NCBI GenBank assembly: GCA_022605955.1
Contig: JAKCOZ010000008.1
Location: 9,550,001-9,614,000, forward strand
Direction of reading: 5' to 3'
DNA from: Rallus limicola
Lineage: Eukaryota; Chordata; Aves; Gruiformes; Rallidae
DNA: 64,000 nt
The translations under genes were made by a program, and so were the position numbers. Below, one piece after another: positions 33,138-51,560 of this stretch (position 1 is its first letter; every line of letters begins with the position of its first letter). Under the pieces are notes generated by a model, which was given only the letters and a program-made list of their open reading frames with translations, did not search any database and had not been told where the DNA came from.

Positions 33138-34014
33138 CAGGAGTGTTTTGAAGTTTTAACATTGTTTGGAGCTGAACTCGTCCTTTCAAATGCCAGTCAC
33201 TCTATTCCATTTTTTTGTGTTTTTTTAAATTTCAAGCCAAAATCACTGCTACTGAAAGTGGGCAGAAATCACCTAGACTGGTTTTGCGTAGATGGAGAAA
33301 GTTCTGACACAGTAACTTTCCTCTTATTTTTACAGTCAGAGACACATTACCATAATATATCTTTTAAGAGGTCTCTAAGGTGGCTTTCTATGCTATAGTA
33401 AAGATCTGGTCAGACTCTATTGATTTTTATTGGTATTAGTTCGCTGATAAACTAATAACTATTTACAGGAACTTCATTTGGAAATGATATTTTGCAAATA
33501 TGGAAAGCAGCAAGCAAATGGCTTAGCAAAAGATCTAAATGCATTAACACAGAAATTAAATTTTCCAATGGAAAATGCAAGAGAAAACCCATTTCTTTAT
33601 ATGCACATCTATTATTCTGGTGGTGGCAATTACAGTAATTCTCTTGAAATCAAGTTAAAATTATATGCCTGCTTCATTATGAGAAGAAACCACTGACTGC
33701 AAAAATCAGGGGAGATTCAGTGGAAAGCTAAAAAGACTTACATATGCAGTGGGCAGACCTGTCTCACCATGCTCCCCACTCCAGCATCTCAGAGTAGGTT
33801 TTGTGTGGACTCATGAGGCCAGAATTCACATTCCTGCTTTGCCACGGTTTTCGCACATGACCTTGAACCCCTTTAGATATTTTCTTTATATGCCATACTG
33901 CTGTCTCTGCAAAATAGCATGGTATTGCTTTTCTAGCACCAGTGACATTTTAACAATTGCTTAATGACAGTTTAAAAGTTTCATATGCTTAAGAAGCTAG
34001 AGATGCAGTGGTCC

Positions 34015-34035
34015 ATTTTATTTTATTTTATTTTA
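34015..34035. repeat. (ATTTT)4 microsatellite
   Basis: Four perfect ATTTT units plus one A. Confidence 0.95.
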
Positions 34036-35777
34036 CTTTATCTATTTTCAAAGAAATTCAGATGGAACCAGCTAAAAAACTGATCACAGATGTCAAAGAT
34101 TAAACTCGAGGTGTCTTGATAGCTAGCATCTTGACCAGCATAATAAAACAAAAGCAATGTAAATGTTTTCTGGTATTACAGTGTGTAATTGAGATGCCAT
34201 AAAGTAGGTTTAATACTGCTTACTATCTATGGAATAATGAACATATGCAGAGTATTTGGAATGAGGTACATTAAGGGATGAAGATGTGCATAGAACTTAA
34301 TATTCCCTGTTCAAGGATGATCTTTACATAGAAATACTCATTTAGCAAGATCACCTATATGCTGTCTAAGGGAGAATGTTTTACTGCTGATACTGATTGT
34401 CCAGAATTTCATTATATTGACATCGTTTCTCCATGGCAGCTGGAGTTGTCTGTGTCACCAAAGGGAACCAAAGGTAGATGTCGGCTCAAGTGCCATTGAT
34501 CAATTGCAATGTGATGGTAGATCACATCTTAAAAAGGAAACAAAACCCTTAACATTAAATTGTGGGCCTCGTAAAGTTGGGGGAACTTTACTCATGAGTT
34601 GAAGATATCTATTCATTTCTGGTTCTTATCAGGTAAGGAATATTAATATAGTCTGCTATAACCAGATAACAAGTTCAATTTCCTGCAGGACTTTTTCCGT
34701 TTCATTTAATTGTGAAATGACAGCCAATCTCCTTTCTCACTGAAAACATCATGTGTTTTATCATTGAATTTATTATCAGGTTTGTTTATTAATTAATAAC
34801 AAGTTGATCCCTCGGTTAATGAGTGGTACCATTTCATTTGGCCAGCCATTTTTCCTTTCAGAATAACTGGTGAAGGATCAAGTCTTCATTTTAAGGTTCT
34901 TCTCCACCAGTGCTGCATTGGTGTTTCTCAGAGAAGTGGCCATTACAAAGTGTGCACAGTTAAGTGCTTTGGGTCTGTTTCTCTTTATAGTTTCATCAGT
35001 GTCAATTTAAAAACACAACTGCTCGGTTACATTTAAAAATATAAATGAGGAGGCAGCGAGTCAACTCATATTGACTATTCCAAGAGGGCAATAAAACTCA
35101 TGTTCCTATTCTTCATCAAGCAGGTTTTCCAGCAAATGGCCCCTTCAGTATCATTGATCTAGTCAGCTCCTAAACACAAAGGGTAATTGTGTATACAGAA
35201 TATCACTTGTCCGTTCTCAGCTTATCCATGAAACAGTCTGCATACTTTGATCCCTTCCTTCCTTGGGAAAATGAGATAACTATAGGAAAGGCATAGTTAC
35301 TTATTACTGTTTTAAATTATGACATTTGTATTAGTAAAGTTTTCATTAGGTAGTGACATTCTAGAGGGAAAATCCTGATTTACCAAAATTGGAGAGTAAA
35401 TAAATCCCAAAAGGACAGGACGTAGGGGGAAGCTAGTGAAGAAAGTGAGGAAGAAGTCAGGTTAGGTTAAAGTGACCGCTGCATTCAGAATTACTGCAGC
35501 TTTTTGGGTAGAGAGTACAAAAGCATCATTGTTGGACTGAATATCCATGATGCCAGGGGAGAACAGACTGAATATAATTTGCACAGCTCTGAAGAGCTCA
35601 TTCTTTCACCATCAAACACAAAAGACCTGAGCAATATATAACAGAGAGCATCTCAAATTTGATGAAATGCAACTTACTCGACCACTGTGCCTGACTCAGG
35701 ATATATGTGGGAAAATGTTAGCTGACTGTGTCAAAATTTGTGATTTATAGGTGGGTTGTTTTAATTCTTAAATTTTA

Positions 35778-36286
35778 TGTCCTGGTTTTCATAGGGATCA
35801 AGTTAATTTTCTTCCTAGCAGTGGGTATAGTGCTGTGGTTTGGATTTAGATGAGACTAATGTTGATAACACACTGATGTGTTTAGTTGTTGCCAAGCAGT
35901 CAAGGACTTTTCAGCATCTCCTACTACTACCGAGAAGGTGGGGGGGAACCCAAGTAGATGTGGGGGGACACTGCCAGGGCTGCTGACCCAGACTGGCCAA
36001 AGGGATATTCCATACCATATGATGTCACGCTCAGTATATAGCTGTGGGGTTGGATGGAAGGCAGGGCAGCTTGGAAACTGGCTGAGCATCAGCTTTGGGT
36101 GGTGATAAATTGTTGTGACCAGCACAATTGGTGTTTGTTTGGGTTTTTTTCAGTCACATTAAACTGTCTTTATCACTACCCATGAGTTTTACCTTCTTTT
36201 GATTCTCTCCCCCATCTCACAGCAGGGACAGGGAGTGAGCAAACTACCGTATGGTTGTTTTAGCTGCCTGCAAGCTTAAACCACAA
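35778..36286 (+). mobile_element. Solo LTR of an avian endogenous retrovirus
   Basis: An element of about 510 bp starting TGTCCTGG and ending near TTAAACCACA. I recognise its family from bird genomes by the internal words TAGTGCTGTGGTTTGGATTT, GATAACACACTGATG, AAGGACTTTTCAGC, ACTGGCCAAAGGGATATTCC and CATTAAACTGTCTTTATC. It has LTR-style signals in order: a CRE-like TGATGTCA (36020-36027), a TATA-like TATATA (36035-36040) and a polyadenylation-like ATTAAA (36158-36163). No gag, pol or env sequence and no second LTR flank it, so it is a solo LTR, the usual product of recombination between two LTRs. I could not find a matching target-site duplication, so the ends are approximate. It lies in sense with ADCY5. 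I do not assign a family name or ERV class. Confidence 0.8.
36020..36040 (+). promoter_or_regulatory. LTR core promoter signals: CRE-like site and TATA-like box
   Basis: TGATGTCA differs from the CREB/ATF consensus TGACGTCA by one base, a C to T change at its CpG. TATATA follows 7 bases later. They sit in the U3-like part of the solo LTR. Whether the site binds CREB/ATF factors is inference. Confidence 0.5.
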
Positions 36287-38178
36287 GAAGTTATTTCTCT
36301 TTCCTATTGTGCTGCTTCTGTGACTTCAATCACTTTTGCAAGCCATTTTCTTGAAGAAGGGCAAGGAGGAGTACTGCCGTACTCCTGCAGCTGTGGTGGT
36401 AATGGATAGTCCCTTCTTGGAGAGTTCTCTGAGCTCTGTCTTCCGTCTTGTTGGTTTTTGGCAGAATTTTGACATCAGAGATTGCTCTAATGCCAGAAAA
36501 CAGACTGCGGGAGTGCCCGCAGCAAAAAGCATGACTGAAGTTTGAAAACCAGAAAATAACATGGCTTTTCCTTTTTGTTTTATATGCAGTTCTGGATTTC
36601 ATGCTGTCTTGTGGGACAAATGAATCTGAGATTTATTTTGGTGCGGGCTGGATCCAGCTCCAGTTTGGACAGACCTGCCAGCTCTTTTGCACTGTTGAGG
36701 CAGACCCGGGTGAGCCTGGGCTTGCTCGCAGCCAGAGCAAATTCACAAGGTCACAGTCAGCACAATGCATGGTTCCTTTGAACCTTCGTGCAAAAAGGCC
36801 ATGTATATCCTTTAGCTTTGCCTTCTTGAACATCCTTGGAGTTGGAATGGATTTGGTGTCTTTCTCACTTACATGGTTTTTCCCCGACTGGAATGATTGG
36901 AAAAAATTTCACATTCCCATCAGTCCGTTCTTAGATACACGGAAAGGGTCTGAAGTTCTTAATAACCAAAAATCTCATTTAGGCTGCTTAGATTTCTTTT
37001 TTTTATGTTTGACAGACAGCAGCATCTAATTTGGCTTGCGATGATGGAGTAATAAAATTCCTTCCACTCATCTCAAAGACATCTATAACGTGCTCCACCT
37101 ATAGTTTGGCTGGTAGCCACTGCATATCTATCTTTATTTGTTTTGCCTTCCCCAAATAGTTTTTCTTCCCAAAAGGCTATTTATTACTCCAGTTTCCAGT
37201 GAAGAATCAATCTGGTTAAATATAGTCTGCTGAAATAGGAAAATCTTTTAACTCAAGATGTTTAGAGGGAGAGGGTAGCAAGTTTTATATGTTTAAAATA
37301 AAAAATGAGAGCGGATGCTGCTTAGCTATAACTGAGTTCCAGTAACTGGGGTTGCTACTCATGCTTGGAAACTGCAAACCTGGGAAGGTGTCCTGGAGGA
37401 GTGATGCCAGGTGGTACAGAAAACAGCCTGGGCTAGTTCAGAACACCCGTGCTGGCTGCTTGGGGAGGTTGACTCTGGTATGGCCAGAACCAGGACAGAA
37501 GTTCAAGGAAAAACTGCTCCCTGTGTGAGTGGTGCAGTGTTCTCCTCTGGTTGGTGATCTCAGGTTCTTAATTTCTTCTCATTTGCTCCATTGACAGTGA
37601 AGGACAAACCACAGGCATCGAGGTGAGGACCACTGACCACAGTGGCAATTATGGTGCCGTTTTTCTCAGCAGCTCTTGGGTGGCAGCAGGGTCAGACGCT
37701 CTCAGCGGGGCATTCCCGGGAGCACACTGCTAATGCAGACAGCTGCAACCGCAAATGATGAGAGTTTGTGCTGGAGACGTGCATCTCCCAGCTGAGCCCC
37801 CCAGGCAGTTCTAACCTCCAGTAACACTCATTTGAGAGCAAGCATGGGAAAATCAAGTAATGGCAGGGTTCTGCACTTTATGTCTTTACAGTGAGCCTTG
37901 CTGTTGTCAGGCAGTGGCTCCGCGGATGGCAGTCTGCACGTTGCCACCAGTGTCTGGGAGCCATCTGGTCTTCTGCTTCTTTGTCAGTTTTTGCTCTGTT
38001 ACCACTTTCAGTCGGTATGGTCTTGCAGAATGAACTTCTCAAATATGGGATGTGGGTTTGGTTTACATTTTTGGCTACTTTGGAAGAGGGTCAGGAGGCT
38101 TTTTGTCTTTTTCTGTAATGAAAATGGTGAAAAAACTCAACTGTTTTCTGGGCTTTTGGTTTTGTAGGGTTTTTTTGT

Positions 38179-38562
38179 GTCTGAAGAAAGGCTGAGAGAG
38201 CTGGGTCTCTTTAGCCTGGAGAGGAGAAGACTGAGGAGGAATCTGAACAATGCTTATAATTATCTAAAGGGCACATGTCAGGAGGATACAACCAGATTCT
38301 CTTTGGTGGTGCCCAGTGACAGGACAAGGGGCAATGAACCACAGGAGTTCCACCTCAATATGAGGAAAAACTTCTTTACGCTGAGGTTGACAGAGCACTT
38401 AGACAGGCTGCCCAGAGAGGGTGTGGAGTCTCCTTCTCTGGAAATACTCAAAACACACCTTGTGGCTTGCAATCATATGCAAACTGCTCTTTGTGATCCT
38501 GCTTTACAGGAGGATCTCCAGAGATCCCTTCCAACCCTGCCTGTTGTGGGATTCTGTGATTT
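38179..38562 (+). mobile_element. CR1 LINE fragment with decayed ORF2 C-terminus
   Basis: About 385 bp of CR1 3' end in sense with ADCY5. It opens with the codons for [20 protein letters not shown], then MRKNFFTLRLTEHLDRLPR and VESPSLEIL, followed by a 3' UTR with GGAGGATCTCCAGAGATCCC, TTCCAACCCTGCC and a single ATTCTGTG tail unit. Part of the protein region present in the copy at 26 kb is missing here (a short deletion after DRTRGN), so this is an older, independent insertion. One frame stays open through it, but it is a truncated relic, not a gene. Confidence 0.95.
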
Positions 38563-39567
38563 CCTCCTGTTTTGTGTTATTTTCTCTCTCTAGAGTATTG
38601 CTTTGCTTATCACAGAACATGTGCCTTCTCACCCACTTGAGCAAGTGAGAGTCAGCATAACTGACCTTAAGATGGAGCATTGTCACAGTGCACAACAGCC
38701 CCACATCCCAAGGGGAACTTGTGCCAACTGCCACGTTGCAGAAGTGCTCAGGCTCATTTGACAGTAGGTGACTTCCAACAGTAAATGGATCTTCTCTGAA
38801 ATTGCCATCTAAGTTTAGGAAAAAGAGTGTATCTTTTTACTGTTGAGTTTGTTGTGTGTTTTTTCATGACTGTAGGAAGGAGGAAGTACTTTAACCTTTG
38901 GTCTGTCTCATATGCTGCTGTTCTGACGAACACTTTTTGTATCACTAAGGCTAATACCTTAGGCTGTCACATAGACATCCCGAGAGAGCAAAGCTGACAT
39001 GCTCTTGAGACCTGAATTAGTTTGAAAGTAGCTCAGAGCCTTTGCTGGCCCAGTCACTGGGCTGTCACTCAGCACAATGATCTGTGTGGACCACTTCAGC
39101 CTCCTTAGGTGTGCTTTGTTGCCCTTGCTCACATTTGTGCTGCTTTACCTAGATGTGCTGCCCGACCGTGGTTACTGTGCTGCTGCTGTGAACTTGCTTC
39201 AATGTCTTTGTATCTTTTGGTTTGTTCCTTTGTTGTTGCTGCTGTTAAATTTATGAGGGAAAGAGCATTGTGAGATGTTCTCATGTTTCTCACAGCTGAA
39301 ATCCGGTTTGTACATTGGCTGGGTAGAAGACATGGGTGCACAGAGGACCTCCTTGTCGGGCCACCCCCAAGTGACTATAGCTAGGAAAGAAAGACTGGAT
39401 GTATCTTGACACCATATCTATTCAAGGAACTTCTAGATGAACTTAACAGTATGTTTATGCCACTGGAGCTGGAAAATAACTTCTGGACTTACAGTGCTGG
39501 CAGGGAACTGGCTTTTAAACAGGTGTCCAAGTGTTGAAATTGATTCGTTTATGAAACTGCTTAAGAG

Positions 39568-39714
39568 ATGCTCCCACTGTGGAGATACTCAAAAGACATC
39601 TCAACATGGTCTTGGGTAACAACCTCTAGGTGGTGCTGCGTGAGCAGAGGGGTGGGACCAAGATGACCTCCAGAGGTCCCTTCCAACCTCAACCATTCTT
39701 TCTGTGGTTCTGTT
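39568..39714 (+). mobile_element. CR1 LINE 3' end fragment, diverged
   Basis: Recognisable words in order: GGAGATACTCAAAAGACATC, GACCTCCAGAGGTCCCTTCC, AACCTCAACCATTCT, and a decayed tail with GTGGTTCTG. The copy is more diverged than those at 25-26 kb and has lost its clean 8-bp repeats. It is in sense with ADCY5. Confidence 0.88.
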
Positions 39715-42700
39715 AAAGCTTTTGTTTGGTGCTAAGGGCTCGACCCGGAGCTTCAACTTTCTCTTGTCACACCTTTGCTTGTGAATGCGAATTAATGAGC
39801 TTGTATTTAGTGAAAAGTGATGATTTTATTATGGTACATTAACTTTTTCTTACAGGTAGTGCTCGCTGCAGTAAAATACCTGGGCTTTGATTCACATGCA
39901 GTCAGATGCACTTTGCTGTTTTCCTAAGTCATTACAGCTCCCCGAGTCTGGGGTTTTGTTCTGTTTCCCATGCAGTGCCTGTGGTGTTCAGTTTCCAGTA
40001 ACACATGGTGTTTATATTCATGACTGGCATTACCGTTGTGATGGTGATAGGGTTTGTGTTTCTTGCCTTGCTTGATTTATGTTGTGGCTGGCGTGCATGG
40101 CATGCACATGGCTCAAAATAGAACGCGACTGTTTTTTTGTTTTTACATTAGAAGCACTGATGATTTAATTTAGCGTTTTGAATAATCCTGCATTTGCAGG
40201 GAACCCTGGCTGTGTCGTGTTCCTCCTTTGATAACTCTATTATCCTCAGACATTTAAGGCTGAGCTTCAAAATCATCTCTGTAGGTGTGCATGGTTTTTA
40301 AATGTCTTATGTGTGTTTCCTGCTTCCCACCTTGTCCTTAGCTCTTCCTGTTCCTTACATCGTACTCTGCTTTCTGCCAAATTCTCTCCCCTTCCTGCAG
40401 TCTCAATAAGACCTTTCTCCTTTGCTGTCTGAAAGATCCTGTGATGCTCTGTCTCAGGATATGTTAGTAGTACAGGCGCAGCAAGGATCCCCTGAATTAG
40501 AGGCGCTAGTTTTAAATGACCCGCAGTGGTAGGATCCAAGGTGCAGTAGGATGGACCTGAGCACAGACTGCAAAGACAGAGGCAGCCCAAGCTGGGCACA
40601 CTCATCCTGCTGATCTGGAGATGTGGCATGGAGACCCTGCTGTTAACTGAGCTGCCTGTCCTTGTGTTCTTAACTAACCTGCGAATGCATTGCAGACCAA
40701 AAAATGGGAAACCTGAGTGCAGCACTTTGGGATTTTTTTCCTCTTGGTGTGGCATGTTAGCTTCTCCTCTCTCCATTTCACTTCACTTTGCCTTTGCAAC
40801 TATGCAAAGTACTCTGCAGAAAGCATCTAGATGTCCTACTCGTGGAGGTCTCGCCGTTTGCATCAGTGGTAGTTCTGGTAATGGCCAAGCGTGGGCAGAG
40901 ACTAGTGTCCCAGTGGCAGCTAGAGCTGCATGCCCAACCTGCCCGGTGCTGCCCATCAGCCCTGGGCTCGTGGAGTCAGCAGGAGCCAGGGGCACAGGGA
41001 TGCTCCAGTCTGTGCATCCCCTTTCCCTGCTCCCCTGCCTGGGGCTTGGGTTAGAGCAGGCAGGTATTGAACAGGTCCCTAAGTAGAGGAGAGGATATCC
41101 TGGCAGGATCTGGAAGCTATCCAAGTTCCTTTTCATCTTTGTTCCCAGTCAGCATCATGAGCCACAAAGGGCAACAAGCACAAAACTGAGCTTGCCTTGT
41201 GCAGCAATGAAATCTTGAACCAGTCCTTGCTGGAAATAGGAGCTGAAATAGGAGCTGAGGAAAGTATTCACCTCTACCCTATAACACAATTTGTGGTACT
41301 TTTCAACCAAAATTAAGCAGAAATAATTTTTTAAGAAAAACTTATAAAATGAGCAATAATTTCTCTTTTCTTGTCTGTCTTTCCCAGAAATAAACCATAT
41401 TTTTGTCTTTTTTGAGGTCATACCCTGGTTACTGCTGGACAAAACCAATCAGATGGCAAATCAGAAGGCAATGACAGAGTGGAAAATATATCAAAAGCTC
41501 TGAAGCTATTACAACATTTTAATTACATGCTAAACTGGTTTTTCCATGAAGCAGTAGCCTTCCAGATAGAGGGACTGGGACCCAGGGCTGATAATACTTG
41601 CTGACACCCAGGCTGCAGATTGTGCGGTCAATCCCTTCCAGTCAGCTTCGGCTAATGGTACTTCTAAGCCACTGCATTACTTACCTTACACTATTTTATA
41701 GCTATAATAATTATTTCATTTGACCTTTTGTTGATTGCTGTCATTTACCCCACATTTTGACAAAAGGAAGTCCTATTACTGGCATTGTGCTCCCACCAGC
41801 AAGGAAATGCCTTGTCCTCTGAAGTCTGACAAATAGCTGGCTTGAGTTGTGCCCTTCATCACAATCATCCATCACCATCGTCTTTAATAAAGTCTTTTAA
41901 TTGCTAAGGGTAGTCTGCAGAGTGAGGACTTAAGGGTAGTGGGGAAGCTGTGTGTTTAAGTTGTAAAGGCTCCTAGTTTGGGTAAGATGCACTGCAGGAC
42001 TGGGAGATACTCCTGTGACCTCACTGCATGTGTGCGTGTGTGTAAGGAGATAGAGCTGGCTTTGTTTTTAAAGAAAAGCTCTGACCGAACACAAATTGAG
42101 AATCATGCACTGTTCCCTGGTGACTAGTGTAAGAGAATTCTGCTTTTTTCCTAGTTGCTTCTCTGCTGCTGTGTATTTCCCAGGGAGAGAGCTGAGTTTA
42201 AGGTTACTGGGGCTAATTACAAAAGGGAACAGAAGTGGAACAGCAGAGCACCAAGTACACGGGTCCTCGTTACTCTCTTGCTGGTCATTAGCAGGGTTAG
42301 GAGTGATAAACCTGGTTGTTGTCTCTGCTGCTGGAGCTGCAGTGCTAGCAGGAGTGTGTGGGGGGAACAGATTAGGCAGGAGGAATAAAATGTGATTTAG
42401 TGGCTTTCAGAGCTCTCTGTTGAGAGCAGAAGACAGAGAGGCTTCAAGCTGGGTTCCTGTTTGCAAGGACTGTTTTCTGACAGCTATGTCCTGTTCTTTG
42501 TCCAGTCTGCCACAAATTTGTCTTCCCTCCTCTCTGTCTTCAGTTCCCAGGTCACTGCTGTGTCTTCTGCCATCTCCCACGTGGTCCTTTCCTTGCCCTG
42601 ATGAGGTTTTTCCATTCCCCACAGCCTGTGCGACCCAGGCAGTATCTGGGACATTTCAAGAGTGAAAAGAAACTTGAAGAATCTAAAAGGAGTACTTTTA

Positions 42701-44714
42701 ATTAATTATTTTACTTGAGATAAAACTAAACTTTTTTTTTCTTAAGTACTCTCTCAAAAATTGTCACACTGGCTTTGTTGAACTTGTTTCATGCATCCCT
42801 CTTTCCTTGAACAAAGGGTTCATTCAGAGAAGCATCTCATGTAATAAATGTTGGCTTCCTAACAGGGGTGTCAGACAGTGTTAACTATCTGATATTGCTA
42901 CTGGTTTGTGTGCAGAATGCATCTCTCAGTCCCATTGTGCAACCTTTCTGGGGTTTATTCTCATAATAAAGCCTTTTGTAGTTGCTTATAATTATAGTTT
43001 TCTAGAACTCAGCCAGAGCTGGAAGTGGAAGACAAGCATCAGGACGAAAGAGATAGCTGCTGGATTGAAACAAAGAGCAATTTGCTGGTCACCTGTAGAA
43101 GGTTACAAGTCTGAGAAAATGTTGTAATCAAGTAGCTTCAAGCTGAAAAGGCATAGATCCCTGCGTAGGTTGGCTCCAGAGGTCTCTGCTGGTTACTTCA
43201 TTTGCTGGGTTAAAAATATTGCCGTGTTTTAACTTCCTCCAATGTCTGATCCCTTCATCTGGCATTATAGTAATGGGGAAAGGAGGGGGCAACCTTCAGT
43301 TTTTTATCCATGTTTATTAGGATGCTATGCTAACACTAATTTTCTGAATCAGGTATGAGGAGGTGGCTCAGGCCATCCCTGTATAGTATTTTCAGATGCA
43401 CCTATTGCTGTCTAAACATGAGAGTAGCAACTCCTCCTGTTATCACATATGGCTGTTACCACTCACACACACAAGAAAAGAGTGTGAACATGTCCACAAG
43501 TGAGGAATTTGGAATTTGCCCCATGCTGGAAGGGGAACATGCTTGTGACAGGATACATTTTGCTACTGCCACAGAACCTGGAGATGTTTCCTATCTGTAC
43601 ATCACATATTAAAACATACTTAAGTTGCTTAGCCAGCAATGCAGATACCTCTAAGGTTTCGGTTATTTCAACTGTTCTTTAGGACCTTCACTTTTAATTG
43701 TAAATATCTGAAGTTTTGATTTGCTTTTTGTGTATTTTCTGAAGTGTTTAAAAAAAATGGCAAAGGATATTTTGATTCAAACATCCCTGCATTCCTCTTT
43801 TGCTTTTTTCCTGGTATGTTTTAGTTTCAGTCTGACTAACAAAGAAATATTTAATGCAATATGTTTGGTTGATGATTTATTAGAGTGGAAATGCAGAAGG
43901 AAAATATGAAAAGCATGCCAGAATTGAAATGTGTTTCAGGATTTTTGCAAAAAAATGCTTGTGAAAATATTTTTGTTGTCTTTGCTTTGTGTCTGAAGAC
44001 ATTGCAGGGAATTCCAACTGGAACTGTAGCCTCTGCAATTTGCTTAGAATGTCTTGGACTTCTATTTTACAAAGAAGGAACGATTCCGAAGTGCTCATTA
44101 TTTATACTTTTAATTTCTTTCCCTGTTCAAGTACAGCTTGATGCAATCATCAACTTCAAAGAAGAAATCAACCATTTGATCAATGTTCCAATATACAAAT
44201 ATAGCTTATGGATTTTCTATAAGTGTGTGTGCATATATACAATTTATCACAGACCTACACAGACATAGTCTGGTGCTTGTTTTACTGGATAGCTTTTTTT
44301 AAAAATCAATTAATTGAAATCAAGGAATCACCATTCATAGTTGTGATTCAAGTAATTGTCTATTCAAAACAGTCCACACTGTTTCAGAGGGCTCTCCCTG
44401 TCCATCCTGGCCAGATGGGAACAATTCGATACCCCTGTTGCAATACAGAGGTTTGCCTCAGTTGGCAAGGGCTGCACTTGTCATTCAGCAGAAGGCTGGG
44501 CAAAGCCTCTTGCATCCTCACGGAGAGGAACTCCTGAGTGCTGCAGGTGTATATTTCTGTAGTCTTTCAGGGGATAAGCTAGCTGGAAACTCTAGTTCAA
44601 ATGGGAGGTTTGATTTCTGTAGTTCTTCAGAAGCTGGGCAAAAGTGGGGGGGGGGAAAAGCAGCAAGTGAGAAGCATGTTACAGCCAGATAAGTAGAGCA
44701 GTGTAAATCAGAGT

Positions 44715-44762
44715 ATAGAATCATAGAATGTGCTAGGTTGGAAGGGACCTTTAGATATCCTT
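44715..44762 (-). mobile_element. CR1 LINE 3' end fragment
   Basis: AGAATCATAGAATGTGCTAG followed by GTTGGAAGGGACCTTTAGAT is the reverse complement of a CR1 terminus. Only about 48 bp is recognisable. It lies about 770 bp upstream of exon 4, antisense to ADCY5. Confidence 0.85.
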
Positions 44763-45485
44763 CTCCAGAGAATGAAAAGTGTAAAACCTGATGCTAAGTC
44801 TTCCCCAGGGCAGTGGGGCTGTTAGGGCACAGCCAGCCCTGCCCACCCAAGCCTTCGCCCCAGCAGCATGCAGCGCCGTCGTGCCTGGCTTTGTGCATTT
44901 ATAACCTGGTGAGATTGTGTCTGCCCAGCACATGGGGCACAGCACGGAGTGTGTGCATGGACCACCAAAGCAGGGGTGAAAGCTGTGCTGGGCAGGTTAA
45001 GGTTAGAGGGACTTCACTCTGTGGCTGCACTTTGACAGCGGGGTAAGAGGGCAGAGGCATGTGGTTTTCCTGCAGTGGAGTTAAGCCACAGGTGATGTCA
45101 CTGAGCTGAGAGAGTGAGGAATGTGAATAAAACTGGTAAGTGTTGATTTTATAGCTGGGCTAGTCTGGTCATTGTGTAGTAGGAGTGCCTTGTTGTTATG
45201 ATGGCTGATAGCATTATCATACCACCACCAAGTCACAGAGTACTGTAGATTTTCTGGATGTGGGGATAGGCGTGGGGGGTGAAAGGCTTGTGGGGTTTTC
45301 TCACCCTTTCTAACCTCTGGAGGGGATGAGGCCATGCCTGTCAGAGCTTTACATGTGGTAGAGGTTGTATCATAAGGTGGTGTTAGGAGTGCTCATCTTG
45401 CTGCTCTTGGGACACCCCTACACACCTCCCCATCCCTGGACTTCTACCCCAAAACTTACACAAATACAAGCAACAAATTTTGTAA

Positions 45486-50828
<5,343 letters not shown>

Positions 50829-51507
50829 TAGATAATTTTAATAACTAGATGGTCTCCAACACACCAAAGTAGAGCAAACACCAGCCTTTGTAGATGACTG
50901 AGTTGACTACCTGACCTTCACTGAGAAAAATCCCTGGATTTCTCTGGTCTTCCTGAACTTTTGTATACATTAAAGGGAGTGTAGCCACCTTCAGCGTAAC
51001 GTTTCTGAGTTAACTACTTTCTTTATCAAATAAACTGTCCTGGTTGTTTTCAAAATAATTTTGAAGAATGTTGCTAGATGATAGATTCATATTTTTTCAA
51101 TTAAATTTGATACATGTACAAGTTCTTAAAGCAATAGATTAAAACCATGAAGATGTCTTTTATGTCAGACACAGACAGAGGTGTTTTTGTCACCCTGCTC
51201 ACTGTATTGCCATGAACATAAAGATTAGAGCAGTTCTTACCATTACTTTTCAGCCTCTGTTTCTGAAGATGGGAAAATCTGGCCCACTGTAATGATGGAT
51301 GATCACTGTGACAGTGGGATGAGATCGTAACTACTGTTATGACGTGGGTCAGGCTGCACAAAATAAGGCTACTGAAGGCTTGAATTTGATTCAAGTCAAA
51401 CTCAAGTGGACTCCAACCAACATACCTTCTTTTTTAACACTGCCAATAACAAAAAATAGGTTGATGTTGTCACTAATTTGTATACTTTGAGATAACTGTA
51501 GACTGTA

Positions 51508-51560
51508 ATACTAGAAAAGGACGTTTTTGATCATCTAGTTGAGCCTAACCAATAATATTT
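51508..51560 (-). mobile_element. Possible decayed CR1 3' end
   Basis: AAAAGGACGTTTTTGATCAT followed by CTAGTTGAGCCTAACC resembles the minus-strand CR1 terminus (GGACCT...GATCATCTAG...CCAACC) with several mismatches. It could be chance. Confidence 0.35.

Noticed and set aside
36601..37029. 142-codon + strand ORF after the solo LTR
   Set aside because: It resembles no retroviral or cellular protein I know, has poly-Phe and Leu stretches from T-rich DNA, and lacks any supporting signal.
40273..41136. Overlapping ORFs of 88-167 codons on both strands
   Set aside because: The local sequence is more GC-rich and so has fewer stops. The predicted proteins have no recognisable domain, and ORFs overlap in several frames, as chance ORFs do.
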